Shown: positions 8,730 to 18,400, counted from the stretch's first letter. The stretch is 64,000 nt of DNA from an uncultured Sunxiuqinia sp. (GCF_947495665.1 NZ_CANLZV010000005.1:186001-250000), one strand, 5' to 3'. The notes: generated by a model from the sequence alone, not told the origin. A program made the numbers and translations.

Positions 8730-9278
8730 ATGGAAAAGCTGATTGTAAACTCCAAAATTGCCTTGGAACCACTGAAATTTTCGCATGCATTTCAAATGTT
8801 TCAGGCGATTGATCAAAACCGCAGGTTTTTATCACCCTGGCTTCCTTTTGTGCAGGACACCGAGACTCAGGAAGATACTGAATCCTTTATTCAGTCGGTT
8901 ACATCTGTTGCTGCCAAAGACCGCGACGAGGTATTTGTGATTTGGTATAATGATCGGTTTGCTGGTTTAATTGGTTTTAAAGATAGTGACCGGGTGAACC
9001 GGAAAACTGAAATTGGCTACTGGTTGATTGAATCGATGACCGGAAAAGGAATCATTGTATTGTCAACCAAGGCTTTAATTGAGTTCGCTTTTTCGCATTT
9101 AAAGATGAACCGGATCGTGATTCGTTGTGGGGTGGGGAATCACAAGAGTTCAGCGGTTCCGAAACGGCTTGGTTTCCAAATGGAAGGCATTGAACGGGAC
9201 GGTGAAAAGCATCAGAGCAGGTACATTGATCTGGAAGTGTATAGCTTGCTTCGGAAAGAATGGGCTAATGGATTGTAA
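8730..9278 (+). CDS. GNAT N-acetyltransferase, RimJ/RimL type
   Basis: A 182-residue acetyl-CoA-dependent transferase. The fold is seen in the order substrate-binding N-terminus (LEPLKFSHAFQMFQAI), strand 4 (EIGYWLIESMTGKGI, acetyl-CoA pyrophosphate loop, slightly altered from the Q/RxxGxG/A pattern) and RIVIRCGVGNHKSSAVPKRLGFQMEGIERD, typical of the RimL branch that acetylates N-termini of ribosomal proteins. Substrate is unknown; paralogues act on ribosomal serine/alanine N-termini or small amines. Divergent from the cyclophilin operon, whose predicted leader lies within about 100 bases, so the two promoters share one short intergenic region. Confidence 0.85.
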   Translation: MEKLIVNSKIALEPLKFSHAFQMFQAIDQNRRFLSPWLPFVQDTETQEDTESFIQSVTSVAAKDRDEVFVIWYNDRFAGLIGFKDSDRVNRKTEIGYWLIESMTGKGIIVLSTKALIEFAFSHLKMNRIVIRCGVGNHKSSAVPKRLGFQMEGIERDGEKHQSRYIDLEVYSLLRKEWANGL

Positions 9279-9387
9279 GCTACCAATGTTACTTTTAAAC
9301 TTATTCACATAAATTTTCCTTCTAATTTTTTCGATTTCCCAAAACTATTTTAATCTTTGAATCGTTTAGTGGTTTGTTCGACTATTT

Positions 9388-9395
9388 TATATTTG
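9388..9395 (+). promoter_or_regulatory. -7 promoter box of the carrier-like gene
   Basis: TATATTTG, a perfect TAnnTTTG, 55 bases before the ATG of the acyl-carrier-like gene. Confidence 0.55.
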
Positions 9396-9450
9396 CAATG
9401 AATTTATGTCCTTGAGCCAATGAATAGTTGGGCATAGATTAAAATTAAAC

Positions 9451-9690
9451 ATGATGGAAAACAAGACAATTAGAAGAACCTTATACCGGGTTTTAAGAAA
9501 AACAGGTGTGCCTAGAAAGGAGATCGAACTGGACGCAGCCTTTGATGAAGACCTAAATTTTGATCACGTCGATTGGGCGTTATTCCTTTTTTATCTGGAA
9601 GAATGTTTCAAAATCAATGTACAGGATGAAGAAGTTTCCCGCATGCGTCAAGTGAAAGATACTTTGAATATGATGGAAACAATGGCATAA
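9451..9690 (+). CDS. Acyl-carrier-protein-like protein lacking the phosphopantetheine serine
   Basis: A 79-residue acidic helical protein whose layout follows acyl carrier proteins: helix 1, then DEDLNFDHVDWALFLFYLEECF, then KINVQDEEVSRMRQVKDTLNMM, which matches the usual run from the DSL motif through helix 2 to the helix 3-4 region. At the DSLD position the sequence is DHVD, so the serine that carries 4'-phosphopantetheine is a histidine. It should therefore not be a functional acyl carrier; it may be a structural or regulatory ACP paralogue (inference). It stands alone with its own promoter (9388-9395) and terminator (9718-9750). Two adjacent ATGs make the first residue uncertain. Confidence 0.7.
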   Translation: MMENKTIRRTLYRVLRKTGVPRKEIELDAAFDEDLNFDHVDWALFLFYLEECFKINVQDEEVSRMRQVKDTLNMMETMA

Positions 9691-9717
9691 TGCTAAATGT
9701 TAGTTAGCAATCTACAG

Positions 9718-9750
9718 AAGACGGCCCCAGGTCGTCTTTTTTGTTTTTTT
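9718..9750 (+). terminator. Rho-independent terminator
   Basis: AAGACGGCC / GGTCGTCTT forms a nine-base-pair stem (one G-T pair) with a CCA loop, followed by TTTTTG and a second T run. It ends the carrier-like transcript. Confidence 0.8.
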
Positions 9751-9816
9751 TTGAATTTATCTTAAGCAAGAGTTGTAAATTGAATGTTATTTAGGAAACT
9801 TTAAATTCATCAGATT

Positions 9817-10629
9817 ATGGAATTTTTACAGCAAGGTACAGAATGGTTAACTGAAATGGCTGTTCTTTATGGTGTTAAGCTGATTGCAGCAGTGGTTACC
9901 CTCCTGATTGGTTTATGGGTGATTAATATTATTTCGAATGCTTTCTCCCGCTTAATGGACAAAAGGGAAGTCGACATTTCCCTTCGAGGCTTTCTGAAAA
10001 GTATGTTCAGTATTATCCTGAAGGTTTTATTGATCGTTTCGGTTATCGGAATGATGGGCGTCGAGATGACTTCGTTTATTGCGATTCTCGGTGCGGCCGG
10101 TTTGGCAGTTGGCATGGCTTTGTCTGGTACTTTGCAAAACTTTGCAGGTGGAGTTATTATTCTTATTATCAAACCCTTTAAGGTGGGCGATTATATTGAG
10201 GCCCAAGGGTATGCCGGAACTGTTCGCGAGATTCAGATTTTCAATACCGTTCTGAAAACGCCGGATAACATTACCATTGTTATTCCTAATGGAGGCTTAT
10301 CTACGGGGTCAGTAAAAAACTATTCAACAGAGGCGCGTCGCCGGGTTGATTTTGTTTTTGGTATTGCCTATGGCGATGATTACGATCAGGCGAAGGCCTT
10401 AATTACACGCTTGGTTGAAGCGGACACGCGAATACTGAAAGATCCTGCTCCGTTTATTGTTTTAAGTGAGTTGGCTGACAGTTCGGTCAATATTACTGTT
10501 CGGGTATGGGCTGAAGCTGCCGACTACTGGAGCATCAAGTTTGATTTGACGGAGAAGGTGTATAAAGAGTTCCCAAAATCAGGACTGAACATTCCGTTTC
10601 CCCAACTGGATGTACATGTTCAAAAATAA
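9817..10629 (+). CDS. Small-conductance mechanosensitive channel MscS family
   Basis: A 270-residue inner-membrane channel that opens on membrane tension to release solutes during hypo-osmotic shock. Three membrane helices lie at about residues 18-38, 60-80 and 86-110; the pore helix TM3 has the Gly/Ala-rich pattern AAGLAVGMALSGTLQNFAGG. The beta domain follows (KPFKVGDYIEAQG, IVIPNGGLSTG), then the alpha/beta cytoplasmic cage domain to the C-terminus. Length is that of minimal MscS (E. coli 286). A DUF3078 outer-membrane-type gene starts 15 bases downstream and may be co-transcribed. Confidence 0.94.
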   Translation: MEFLQQGTEWLTEMAVLYGVKLIAAVVTLLIGLWVINIISNAFSRLMDKREVDISLRGFLKSMFSIILKVLLIVSVIGMMGVEMTSFIAILGAAGLAVGMALSGTLQNFAGGVIILIIKPFKVGDYIEAQGYAGTVREIQIFNTVLKTPDNITIVIPNGGLSTGSVKNYSTEARRRVDFVFGIAYGDDYDQAKALITRLVEADTRILKDPAPFIVLSELADSSVNITVRVWAEAADYWSIKFDLTEKVYKEFPKSGLNIPFPQLDVHVQK

Positions 10630-10644
10630 AGACTTACTCTGGTT

Positions 10645-11547
10645 ATGAAACTATTTTTTTCAATGAAATATTTACTAAGCATTTTGCTGTTAATTCCTTT
10701 CATCGGGTTCTCACAATCGGCAAACGATACCACAAAAGTGTGGACCAAGGGCGGAACCATTTCAATCAATTTTTCGCAGGTTTCGCTCACCAACTGGGCA
10801 GCCGGAGGTAAGAGTTCGGCGTCGGGAACAGCACTTTTCAATGTTTTTGCCAATTATAGAAAGGATAATTTGAGTTGGGAAAATGCCTTGGATTTAGGTT
10901 ACGGGCTTTTAAAAGAAGAAGATGATAAGCCAGTAAAAACAGATGATAAAATTGATTTCAGCTCAAAGTTCGGCTTGAAACCCTCACCTGAAAGCAAGAT
11001 CTTCTACTCGGCCTTGTTTAACTTTCGCACACAAATGACCGATGGCTATAAATATCCGGATACGGAAAAAGTCATCTCTTCGTTTATGGCGCCGGGATAC
11101 CTTACATTGGCCTTGGGGGCCGACTATAAGCCGAATGATAAGTTCTCGTTGTTGGTGTCGCCACTGACCGGTAAAATGACGGTCGTGTCGGATGAGGAAC
11201 TGGCTGAAAATTATGGTCTTGATGCGGGCAAGAAAAGCCGATCGGAGCTTGGTGCTTTTATTAAGACCCAGTTTAAAACAACGGTGGTAAAGAACGTTAG
11301 CCTGGAATCGAAGCTGGACTTATTTTCCAACTATCTGGATACACCGCAGAATATTGACATTCATTGGGATGTTTTGGTGAATATGAAAATTAATGATTAC
11401 CTCTCGGCTAATTTAATCACCAACATGATTTATGACGATGATGTCAACATTGCCGTCGATAACAATGATGATGGAGTGATTGATTCAACAGGCCCACGGA
11501 TCCAGTTTAAGCAATTATTTGGTGTTGGACTGAGTGTAAAATTCTAA
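10645..11547 (+). CDS. DUF3078 family secreted protein
   Basis: A 300-residue protein with a signal peptide (LLIPFIGFSQ, cleaved near residue 23). The sequence WTKGGTISINFSQVSLTNWAAGG is the hallmark I know from DUF3078, a Bacteroidota family of unknown function. The rest alternates polar and aromatic residues (for example SKFGLKPSPESKIFYSALFNFRTQ) and ends in a short strand finishing VGLSVKF, as outer-membrane beta-barrels do, so an outer-membrane location is likely (inference). The stop codon lies in the first arm of a 12-base-pair inverted repeat. Confidence 0.8.
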   Translation: MKLFFSMKYLLSILLLIPFIGFSQSANDTTKVWTKGGTISINFSQVSLTNWAAGGKSSASGTALFNVFANYRKDNLSWENALDLGYGLLKEEDDKPVKTDDKIDFSSKFGLKPSPESKIFYSALFNFRTQMTDGYKYPDTEKVISSFMAPGYLTLALGADYKPNDKFSLLVSPLTGKMTVVSDEELAENYGLDAGKKSRSELGAFIKTQFKTTVVKNVSLESKLDLFSNYLDTPQNIDIHWDVLVNMKINDYLSANLITNMIYDDDVNIAVDNNDDGVIDSTGPRIQFKQLFGVGLSVKF

Positions 11548-11579
11548 AAAGAGGGTTTTTGAAGGTGTTTTTAGAATTT
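11539..11579 (+). repeat. Perfect 12-bp inverted repeat over the DUF3078 stop codon
   Basis: AAATTCTAAAAA (11539-11550) and TTTTTAGAATTT (11568-11579) are perfect inverted copies separated by 17 bases; the TAA stop is inside the first arm. The stem is AT-rich and no T run follows, so this may be a 3'-end stabiliser or weak terminator rather than a classical terminator. Confidence 0.6.
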
Positions 11580-11891
11580 CTGCTTTACAAAATAATTTCA
11601 CTCATGAGTCCACAGGGCCTGTTTCGGGCCCAAAAGTGCCAGTTCATATAATCTAGGTGAAAAAACTTGGAATATGGTGGTACTTGAAGTAATTTTGAAT
11701 TGATTCAAGAGAGGAAAATCGTAAACCTTTTCTTCTTACTCTCTTTAATTGTTCTCTTAAGCACACAAGCATTTCAAGCCGGCGAATTCTCGCCGGCTTT
11801 CTTTTGGAATAGGTTTTACAGAGAATTGAGCTAAGCATGGCTTAGCGGATGGACGAGAGAGTTGCTTTATGGAGGGTAATTGTAATACGGT
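11580..11891. other. Intergenic region with several inverted repeats; possible small RNA
   Basis: No convincing protein gene. Structures seen: GGGCC/GGCCC near 11616-11630; AAGAGAG/CTCTCTT near 11707-11754; a strong plus-strand terminator at 11777-11806; and GCTAAGC-ATG-GCTTAGC at 11830-11846. The terminator stands 230 bases from the nearest plus-strand gene end, which would fit a separate short transcript of about 120-170 nt ending there. No perfect -7 box was found for it. Confidence 0.35.
11777..11806 (+). terminator. Strong rho-independent terminator hairpin
   Basis: AAGCCGGCGA / TCGCCGGCTT form a perfect ten-base-pair stem with an ATTC loop, followed by TCTTTT. It could end DUF3078 read-through or a small RNA (see the surrounding region). 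Confidence 0.8.
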
Positions 11892-12098
11892 TCATTTAAC
11901 AAGAATCGTCTGTCCTTCAAACTCAATTTGATCACCAGTCCGTATTTTAGCCCGTTTGCGGTATTCAACTTCGCCATTTAAGCTCACCAGTCCGTCTTCA
12001 ACAACCAGTTTGGCCATGCCCCCTGACTCTACTAGCCGCATCAGCTTCAGGAGTTTAATCAGTTCAATATAGTCTGTTTTTAATTCAAATTCGATCAT
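11892..12098 (-). CDS. Small S4-domain RNA-binding protein (YbcJ-like)
   Basis: A 68-residue protein that is almost entirely an S4 domain. The two-helix plus beta-hairpin pattern is clear: YIELIKLLKLMRLVESGGMAK, then VEDGLVSLNGEVEYRKRAKIRTGDQIEF. Stand-alone S4 proteins such as YbcJ/YaaA bind structured RNA, often ribosomal. The end overlaps nothing. It lies 9 bases after the YjbR gene and is probably co-transcribed with it from the promoter at 12482-12489. Confidence 0.88.
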   Translation of the reverse strand: MIEFELKTDYIELIKLLKLMRLVESGGMAKLVVEDGLVSLNGEVEYRKRAKIRTGDQIEFEGQTILVK

Positions 12099-12107
12099 GC
12101 TTTGCTT

Positions 12108-12464
12108 TTAAAGTTTTGATAATTCGTTTTGCTGTTTTTTGCTTAGTTTTTCAACAACCAGCCCATAAGAGTGGTCGATCCATTCCCGGATTTGTTGGTC
12201 GGAGACGGTGCCATCCACCAAAACGGTGTTCCAGTGTTTCTTATTCATGTGATAACCCGGCAAAACACAGCTGTGTTGTTCGCGAAGCTCAATGGCTTTT
12301 TCGGGTGTACATTTCAGGTTCACGCTTAAATCTCCTTCCAGGTCTGTCAATGCAAACAGTTTACCCATGACTTTAAAAACCAGTGTGGTTTCGTCAAAGG
12401 GGAAATCTTCTGTTGCGCCTGGTTTCGAAAGGCAGTAATCTCTTAGTTCTTCAATGTTCATCAC
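12108..12464 (-). CDS. MmcQ/YjbR family DNA-binding-like protein
   Basis: A 118-residue protein of the YjbR (CyaY-like fold) family. Recognisable elements are the N-terminal MNIEELRDYCLSKPGATEDFPF, the strand LVFKVMGKLFALTD and the C-terminal YHMNKKHWNTV followed by IREWIDHSYGLVV. E. coli YjbR binds double-stranded DNA in vitro, but the cellular role is unknown. First gene of a two-gene unit with the S4 protein. Confidence 0.88.
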   Translation of the reverse strand: MMNIEELRDYCLSKPGATEDFPFDETTLVFKVMGKLFALTDLEGDLSVNLKCTPEKAIELREQHSCVLPGYHMNKKHWNTVLVDGTVSDQQIREWIDHSYGLVVEKLSKKQQNELSKL

Positions 12465-12481
12465 CTTGCTTTTGTAAGGGC

Positions 12482-12489
12482 CAAAAATA
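12482..12489 (-). promoter_or_regulatory. -7 promoter box for the YjbR-S4 unit
   Basis: Minus strand TATTTTTG, a perfect TAnnTTTG, 18 bases before the ATG at 12464, implying a short leader of about 10 bases. Confidence 0.55.
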
Positions 12490-12506
12490 GGATTAAATGA
12501 TCAATT

Positions 12507-12869
12507 TCAGGCGGTTGGATAAAAGGCATCCTTAAAATGCTCCAGCTCAAAGTTTTGTCCGTAGAAAATGATTGAAATGACATCGAACCGGGTGTCTCGG
12601 TTGCTGTCTTTTTCCAGAATATAGGCTTCGGCCGCATTGACCAGAAACCGGATTTTCTGGTTGCTTATGGCTTCAGCGGGGTGTTCGTAGCTGTCAGTGC
12701 TTCGGGTTTTCACTTCTACAATCACCAGCTCATCCCGGTCGAGAGCGATAATATCAATCTCGTAGTAATGATGCCGCCAATTGGTTTCCAGTATTTGGTA
12801 GCCCAAGGTGCGCAGGTGTTCTTGCGCCAGTTCTTCACCCTTATTCCCGATTTCTTTTTGACGACTCAT
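12507..12869 (-). CDS. UPF0102 (YraN-like) putative endonuclease
   Basis: A 120-residue protein with the PD-(D/E)xK nuclease-like fold. The motif residues appear in order: GEELAQEHLRTLGYQIL, NWRHHYYEIDIIALD (E and D), and VIVEVKTRS (ExK). These residues would bind Mg and cut nucleic acid, as in Holliday-junction resolvase-like enzymes; the true role of the family is not established. Length and start agree with the family (110-130 residues). Divergent from the efflux operon. Confidence 0.88.
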   Translation of the reverse strand: MSRQKEIGNKGEELAQEHLRTLGYQILETNWRHHYYEIDIIALDRDELVIVEVKTRSTDSYEHPAEAISNQKIRFLVNAAEAYILEKDSNRDTRFDVISIIFYGQNFELEHFKDAFYPTA

Positions 12870-12998
12870 GACCCAAAGATTTTAAGCAAGTTAAGGGAAT
12901 GGTTTTGATTGGCAAAATTGGTAAATTAGTTGGCAAACAATTTACTCTCTGGATTGTCTTTTAAAATAAACATTTGTTCTCATTTCAACTGCCGTACT

Positions 12999-14234
12999 AT
13001 GCTTAAACTGCTCCCGATTTTACTCGTTTTTTGTGCTGCTGTTGCCCATGGGCAAAACCCTGTTTTGTCGATTCAGCAAGCGGTTGATTCAGCCTTACTG
13101 AATAATCCCGACCTCAATCAGGCCAAAGCGTTGCTCAGCCAAAAGGAAAATGAATGGCGAACCCTGACAGGCATTGAGGCCCCTGAAATCAGCTATTTTG
13201 AAGAGGGAATGAACTCCCGCGCGGCCAAACCTTTTGAAGAAAGGCGATGGACCATTTCGCAATCCGTCGATTTTCCGCTGACGACCATCTATCGGTTAAA
13301 AGCGGTTAAACAGGAAGCCAAAGCCTTAAGCTTTCGAATTAAGGCCTTGGAGAATGAGATCAAATCGCAGGTGAAATCCCGCTACATTGAAGTTCTTTAT
13401 GCTCTGCACCTGCAGGCGTTGGGCAAGCAACAAAGCAAGCTGGCCGAAGAGCTGTATAAAGCGGCCTATGCCCGTTTTGAAACTGGTATGGGCAATGGGA
13501 TGGAGCTGTTAAATGCCGAGCTGCAGGTTTCGGAAGCTCAGAATGTGGTGAGCGAATCCAATCGGTTGTTGCACCAGGCTCGTTACAGTTTGTTCTACCT
13601 GATTGGGCTTGAAATTGCTGAAATCAGCTATGACATTCATTTTTCGGACACCTTGAACAGCCGGGTGGTCGATATCAGCCAGATTCAGGCCCTGGCGGTT
13701 TTGCAGGAGCAACCAAGCTATTTGGCTGCCTTGTATGACTATCAGGCTTCTGAAAACAAGCTAAAAGAGGCTAAAAGTAATATTCTTCCCGACATCCGGT
13801 TCAATCTTTACAAGCAGAATTACGGCGATGGCTTCAACTTCAATGGTTTTGAAGTGGGCTTAAGTATTCCCATCTGGCTTCCTTTTGAGCAGAAAGGCAA
13901 AATACGCATGGCTGAAGCGCGGCAAACCGAAGTGGAGTGGCAGCAAAAGGCCATTGAACTGGATATGAAACAACAAATTGAACATGCCTGGCATAGCTAT
14001 GAAAGCAGCAAACAGATTATTGATCGCTACAATGAAACCATGAGTGGGAAGTCGCAAAAACTGCAGCAATTGAGTTTAAAAGCCTATCAGCTTGGTGAAA
14101 TTGATTTGTTGAATCTGCTTAATGCGCAGCAAACCTATCTGCTCAATCAAAAGCGCTACCTCTTGTCTTTACGCGATTACTACCTTCAGCTGGCGCAGTT
14201 GGAGAAATTTCTGGATCAGGAACTAGTCTATTAA
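12999..14234 (+). CDS. TolC-family outer-membrane efflux protein (metal RND operon)
   Basis: A 411-residue outer-membrane channel subunit. A signal peptide (PILLVFCAAVAHGQ) precedes the repeated TolC layout with long alpha-helical hairpins (for example SALNEIKSQ-like coiled regions near residues 105-200 and 300-410). The internal duplication can be followed through AYARFETGMGNGMELLNAELQ and AYQLGEIDLLNLLNAQQ, the paired helix-to-strand transitions. A longer frame reaches 12930, but the signal peptide starts at 12999. First gene of a three-gene operon with adaptor and pump (11 and 16 base gaps). It should form the exit duct for metal ions. Confidence 0.9.
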   Translation: MLKLLPILLVFCAAVAHGQNPVLSIQQAVDSALLNNPDLNQAKALLSQKENEWRTLTGIEAPEISYFEEGMNSRAAKPFEERRWTISQSVDFPLTTIYRLKAVKQEAKALSFRIKALENEIKSQVKSRYIEVLYALHLQALGKQQSKLAEELYKAAYARFETGMGNGMELLNAELQVSEAQNVVSESNRLLHQARYSLFYLIGLEIAEISYDIHFSDTLNSRVVDISQIQALAVLQEQPSYLAALYDYQASENKLKEAKSNILPDIRFNLYKQNYGDGFNFNGFEVGLSIPIWLPFEQKGKIRMAEARQTEVEWQQKAIELDMKQQIEHAWHSYESSKQIIDRYNETMSGKSQKLQQLSLKAYQLGEIDLLNLLNAQQTYLLNQKRYLLSLRDYYLQLAQLEKFLDQELVY

Positions 14235-14245
14235 ACACACACATC

Positions 14246-15448
14246 ATGACACTAAAGAAACATTTTTATCCTTTAAACATGCTTTTGCTTCTTCTGACCC
14301 TTGGGGTTGGGTGTTCCAACGATAAGGCCAGCAAGGAAGTCCCGGTTCAGATTGAGGAATCACCGCCATCAGTTTCCGGAATGCCGGAAGGGAAGTTAAT
14401 TATCCAGCTGTCGGACAAAGAGAAAGATGAATTGCAGATTGAAACTGCCAGGGTAAGCAGCAACATTCAGAATTATCGCTTACAGGTTCCCGGGGTGGTT
14501 TTTCCGGCATCGGGCTATGTTAGCATCATCAGTACCCCGCTCGACGGACGGGTGAGCGCAGTCATGATTCGGGATGGTGATCCGGTTCGGAAAGGGCAGG
14601 AGCTGTTTAAAATTGAAAGCCTGGTGTTTGGTAACCTCGTGGCCGAATATTTACAGGGACTGGCTGAGGAGCGTTTTCAAACCACCCGTTTGGAACGGCT
14701 GAAACAACTGGTTGAGCAAACCATTAGTTCGAAGGCTGAACTGGATCGGGCCATGTCGGATTACCAGCGGGCTTCTGCGGCCTCTATTGCCGCTTTTGCC
14801 AAGCTGAAAGCTATAGGTGTACCCGACCATGAAATTGAAGCCTTGAAAAGCGCAGAAAACATCGATCCGAGTTTGAAAATTCATGCTCCCATTGGCGGCA
14901 AGTTTGATCAGCGAATGGTGGAGTTGGGGCAATCGGTGAATGCACTGGAAAAGCTCGGTCGCATCATCGATACCGACAAAGTGCTCATAAAAGGTTACCT
15001 GAGCCCGGAAGATGCTCGTTCTATCCAAATGGGGGACTCTGTCCGGATTGGCCGACGCGACAATGACCAATTGGGAATCGCTGCAGTGGTGAGCTCGGTA
15101 AATCCGGGGCTGGACGAAGAAAACCGATCGGTAGTGGTTAATGTCGAAGTTCATCCGGAGGACGGTTGGCCCAAGCCCGGGGAAACCGTGCGTATGGAAA
15201 TTGCAACCCGCTCTCTGGGCGAAGTGTTTGCGGTTCCATTAAAAGCGGTGACTTACGATGGCAATCAGGCTGTTGTCTTTGTCAAAAAGGATGAGAGCAC
15301 CTACGAAAAGCGAGGGATTGAGATTACGGAGATTCAGGATCAGTTTGCCATTGTGAATGAAGGCATGCAGGAGGAGGAGGAAGTGGCCATTTCGCAGGTT
15401 TTTAGTTTGAAGGCCCTTTCACGCTTTGAAATGATAGCGGAAGAATAA
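14246..15448 (+). CDS. RND efflux periplasmic adaptor, CusB/CzcB-like
   Basis: A 400-residue membrane-fusion protein. The N-terminus is a lipoprotein signal (LLLTLGVGC, Cys at about 23). The biotinyl-lipoyl-like half motifs are ISTPLDGRVSAVMIRDGDPVRKGQELFKIES and, after a helical hairpin (about 130-190), IHAPIGGKFDQRMVELGQSVN; a beta-barrel and membrane-proximal domain follow (GIAAVVSSVNPGLDEENRSV). It should bridge the TolC-like duct and the CzcA-like pump. It lacks the His/Cys/Met-rich extensions of some metal adaptors. Confidence 0.92.
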   Translation: MTLKKHFYPLNMLLLLLTLGVGCSNDKASKEVPVQIEESPPSVSGMPEGKLIIQLSDKEKDELQIETARVSSNIQNYRLQVPGVVFPASGYVSIISTPLDGRVSAVMIRDGDPVRKGQELFKIESLVFGNLVAEYLQGLAEERFQTTRLERLKQLVEQTISSKAELDRAMSDYQRASAASIAAFAKLKAIGVPDHEIEALKSAENIDPSLKIHAPIGGKFDQRMVELGQSVNALEKLGRIIDTDKVLIKGYLSPEDARSIQMGDSVRIGRRDNDQLGIAAVVSSVNPGLDEENRSVVVNVEVHPEDGWPKPGETVRMEIATRSLGEVFAVPLKAVTYDGNQAVVFVKKDESTYEKRGIEITEIQDQFAIVNEGMQEEEEVAISQVFSLKALSRFEMIAEE

Positions 15449-15464
15449 TTTAACCACCACGATT

Positions 15465-18400
15465 ATGCTCAATCAAATTATAGAGTTTTCAGTCAGACAA
15501 AAATTCGTAGCACTATCTTTAGTTGTTTTGATGGGGGCTGCCGGGGTGTTCTCTTTACTGAGACTGCCCATCAACTCCCTGCCTGATGTTACTCCCGTTC
15601 AGGTATTGGTGATTACCAAGGCGGGTCGGTATTCGCCTTACGATGTGGAAAAGCTGGTGAGTTATCCCATCGAAACAGCCATGAACGGCTTACCCGATGT
15701 AAAAGAGGTGCGCTCCATTTCTCAGTTTGGCTTGTCGGCAGTGACGGTCGAATTTGAGGAGAACACCGATATTTATTTCGCGCGCCAAATGGTTAGTCAG
15801 CGTTTGCAGTCCATTAACGATGAGCTGCCACCTGATGTTTCAACTCCCCAGTTGGGACCAATTTCGACGGCCCTGGGCGAAATCTATCAGTATGAAGTGA
15901 AGGGCGAGAATTATTCCCTGACTGAGCTCCGGGAGATTCAGGACTGGCTGATTGCCCCGCAACTGAAAATCGTTAAAGGAGTTACCGAGATCAACTCATT
16001 TGGAGGTTTTGTCAAGCAGTACAATGTAGTCATTCAGCCGGGCAAAATGCGCAATTACGGGGTCGGCATTCAGGAAATCATCACGGCCATTGAGCAAAAC
16101 AACAGCGTGTCGGGAGGTAACTTTTTGGAGCATAACCGGGAGCAATACATTATTCGTGGTTTTGGTCAGATTAACCGGAAGGAGGACATTCTCAACATCG
16201 TCGTCACCAAGCTCGACAATAAACCCGTTTTTATCAAGGATTTGGCCGATGTGGAGCTGGGAACACAGATTAGGCAAGGCGGTGTTACGCGCGATGGGAA
16301 AGGCGAAGTGGTTACCGGTATTGTGATGATGCTGCGCGGAGGAAATGGCCGGGAGGTGATTGCTGAAATTGAAGAAAAAATTGCATCCGTCAATGAAAAC
16401 CTGCCCGAGGGTGTGACGATTGAGAAGTTTTACGATCAATCCGATTTGATTGAACGAACCACCGGAACCATCACCACCAACCTGGTTGAAGGAGGATTTT
16501 TGGTTATTGTGGTTTTGTTGCTGTTGTTGGGTGAGTTCTCCGGGGCTATCATCGTAGCCATGGTTATTCCGCTTTCCATGTTGTTCGCTTTCATCGGCAT
16601 GCGCGAATTTGGGCTCGCTGCCAACCTCATGAGCTTGGGAGCAATTGACTTTGGGATGGTGGTGGATGGCTCTGTGGTGATGGTGGAAAATATCATCAAA
16701 AGGCTGCGCGAAAAGCAGGGCGGAAAAGACACCGATGAGGTGATTATCAAGGCGGCCCGACAAGTGGTTCGCCCCATATTTTTTGGCGTACTTATTATTC
16801 TGATGGTGTATGTACCCATCATGACCTTCAGAGGAATGGAAGGTATTTTATACCGGCCGATGGCCATAACGGTGGCTGCCGCAGTGTTGGGATCGTTGCT
16901 GTTGGCACTGGTGTTTATTCCCTCGGTTTCAGCCTTGATTTTCAAACGAGGTGTCAAGCCCCGAAAAAACTGGCTGATTAACTGGTTACAACCTATTTAT
17001 CAGCGGTTCTTAGAGCGCAACATTCAAAAGCGCTTTTTGGTACTAAGCGTGGCGCTTGCAGTTTTTGGCCTTTCCATGGTGGTGATGGTACGACTGGGAA
17101 GTGAGTTTTTACCTGAGCTCGAAGAAGGTTCTATTTTGGTGGAACAAGTGCGAATGCCTTCCGTTACGCTCGAAGAGTCCATTGAAAATGCCAACTGGCT
17201 GGGTGGTCAGCTCATGAAAAATATTCCGGAAATTCAAACGGTGGTTCCCAAAACCGGACGTTCCGATTTAGCCAACGATTGGATGGGCGTTCATCAAACC
17301 GATGTTTGGGTGGTGTTGAAAAGCCCTGATGAGTGGCGCAGTGGAATTACCAAACAGGACATTATTGCTGAAATTGAGCCTTACCTGAAAACAGAACCCG
17401 GGCTGGCTTACAACTTTACTCAACCCATAGCCATGCGGGTGGATGAGCTGACCAGTGGGGTGAAATCGGACCTGGCCGTGAAGATTTATGGTGAAGACCT
17501 GGAAGAGCTGAATCGTATTGGTGAGTCGATTTCGCAGGTGGTGGCTGGCCTGGATGGCACAGATAACTTTTTTGTGGAGCAGGCCATTGGACAACCTTAC
17601 TTAACCATTGCTATTGACCGCGAAGCCGTGGCTTCATTTGGTTTGAATGTTGATGAAGTGCAGCAAGTTATTGAGGCCGGGATTGGCGGACAAGTGGCCG
17701 GTCAAGTATATGAAGGCCAGCGGCGCTTTGATATTCTGGTTCGTTACCCGGAAGACATCCGTCAGCAATTGCAGCAGATTCAGGAAATTCCTGTTTATCT
17801 GGCCAATGGTCAGTCGATACCGTTGAAACGGGTCAGTCAGATCATTGCACAGGAAGGACCACGCGAGATTCAGCGTGAGAATGGCTGGCGTCGTCTGATT
17901 GTGGGTGTTAATATAAAAAACATGGACATCGGAAGTTACGTAGGCCAGTTGCAGGAAGCCATTCGTGAAAAGGCTGTTGTTTCGCCGGGCTATTTTATCG
18001 AATACGGTGGAACCTTTGAAAATCAGCGCCGGGCCATGAACCACCTCTTGCTGGTTGTGCCGCTTTCTTTGTTTATCATTATTGGTTTGTTGTACCTTAA
18101 TTTTGGCAACATGCGTTATGCCATGATCATCTTGCTGAACCTGCCATTTGCCTTGTCTGGTGGAGTTTTTCTTTTGTGGGTGAGAGGCCTGTATCTGTCG
18201 GTTTCAGCAAGTATTGGATTTGTTGCGCTGTTTGGCGTGGCGGTGCTCAATGGCATTGTGCTGCTTGATCACATCAATGAAGTGCGTAAGGAGACTAAAA
18301 AATCGCTTAAGGAAACGGTCATTACCGGGGCGGTAGACCGCTTGCGACCGGTTTTAATGACTGCTCTGGTGGCCAGTTTGGGCTTTATTCCCATGGCCTT

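Noticed and set aside
11653-11838. Minus-strand frame of 61 codons in the 11.6-11.9 kb intergenic region
   Set aside because: Composition is biased to Arg/Lys/Ser with no motif, and it runs through a perfect terminator hairpin; better explained as non-coding.
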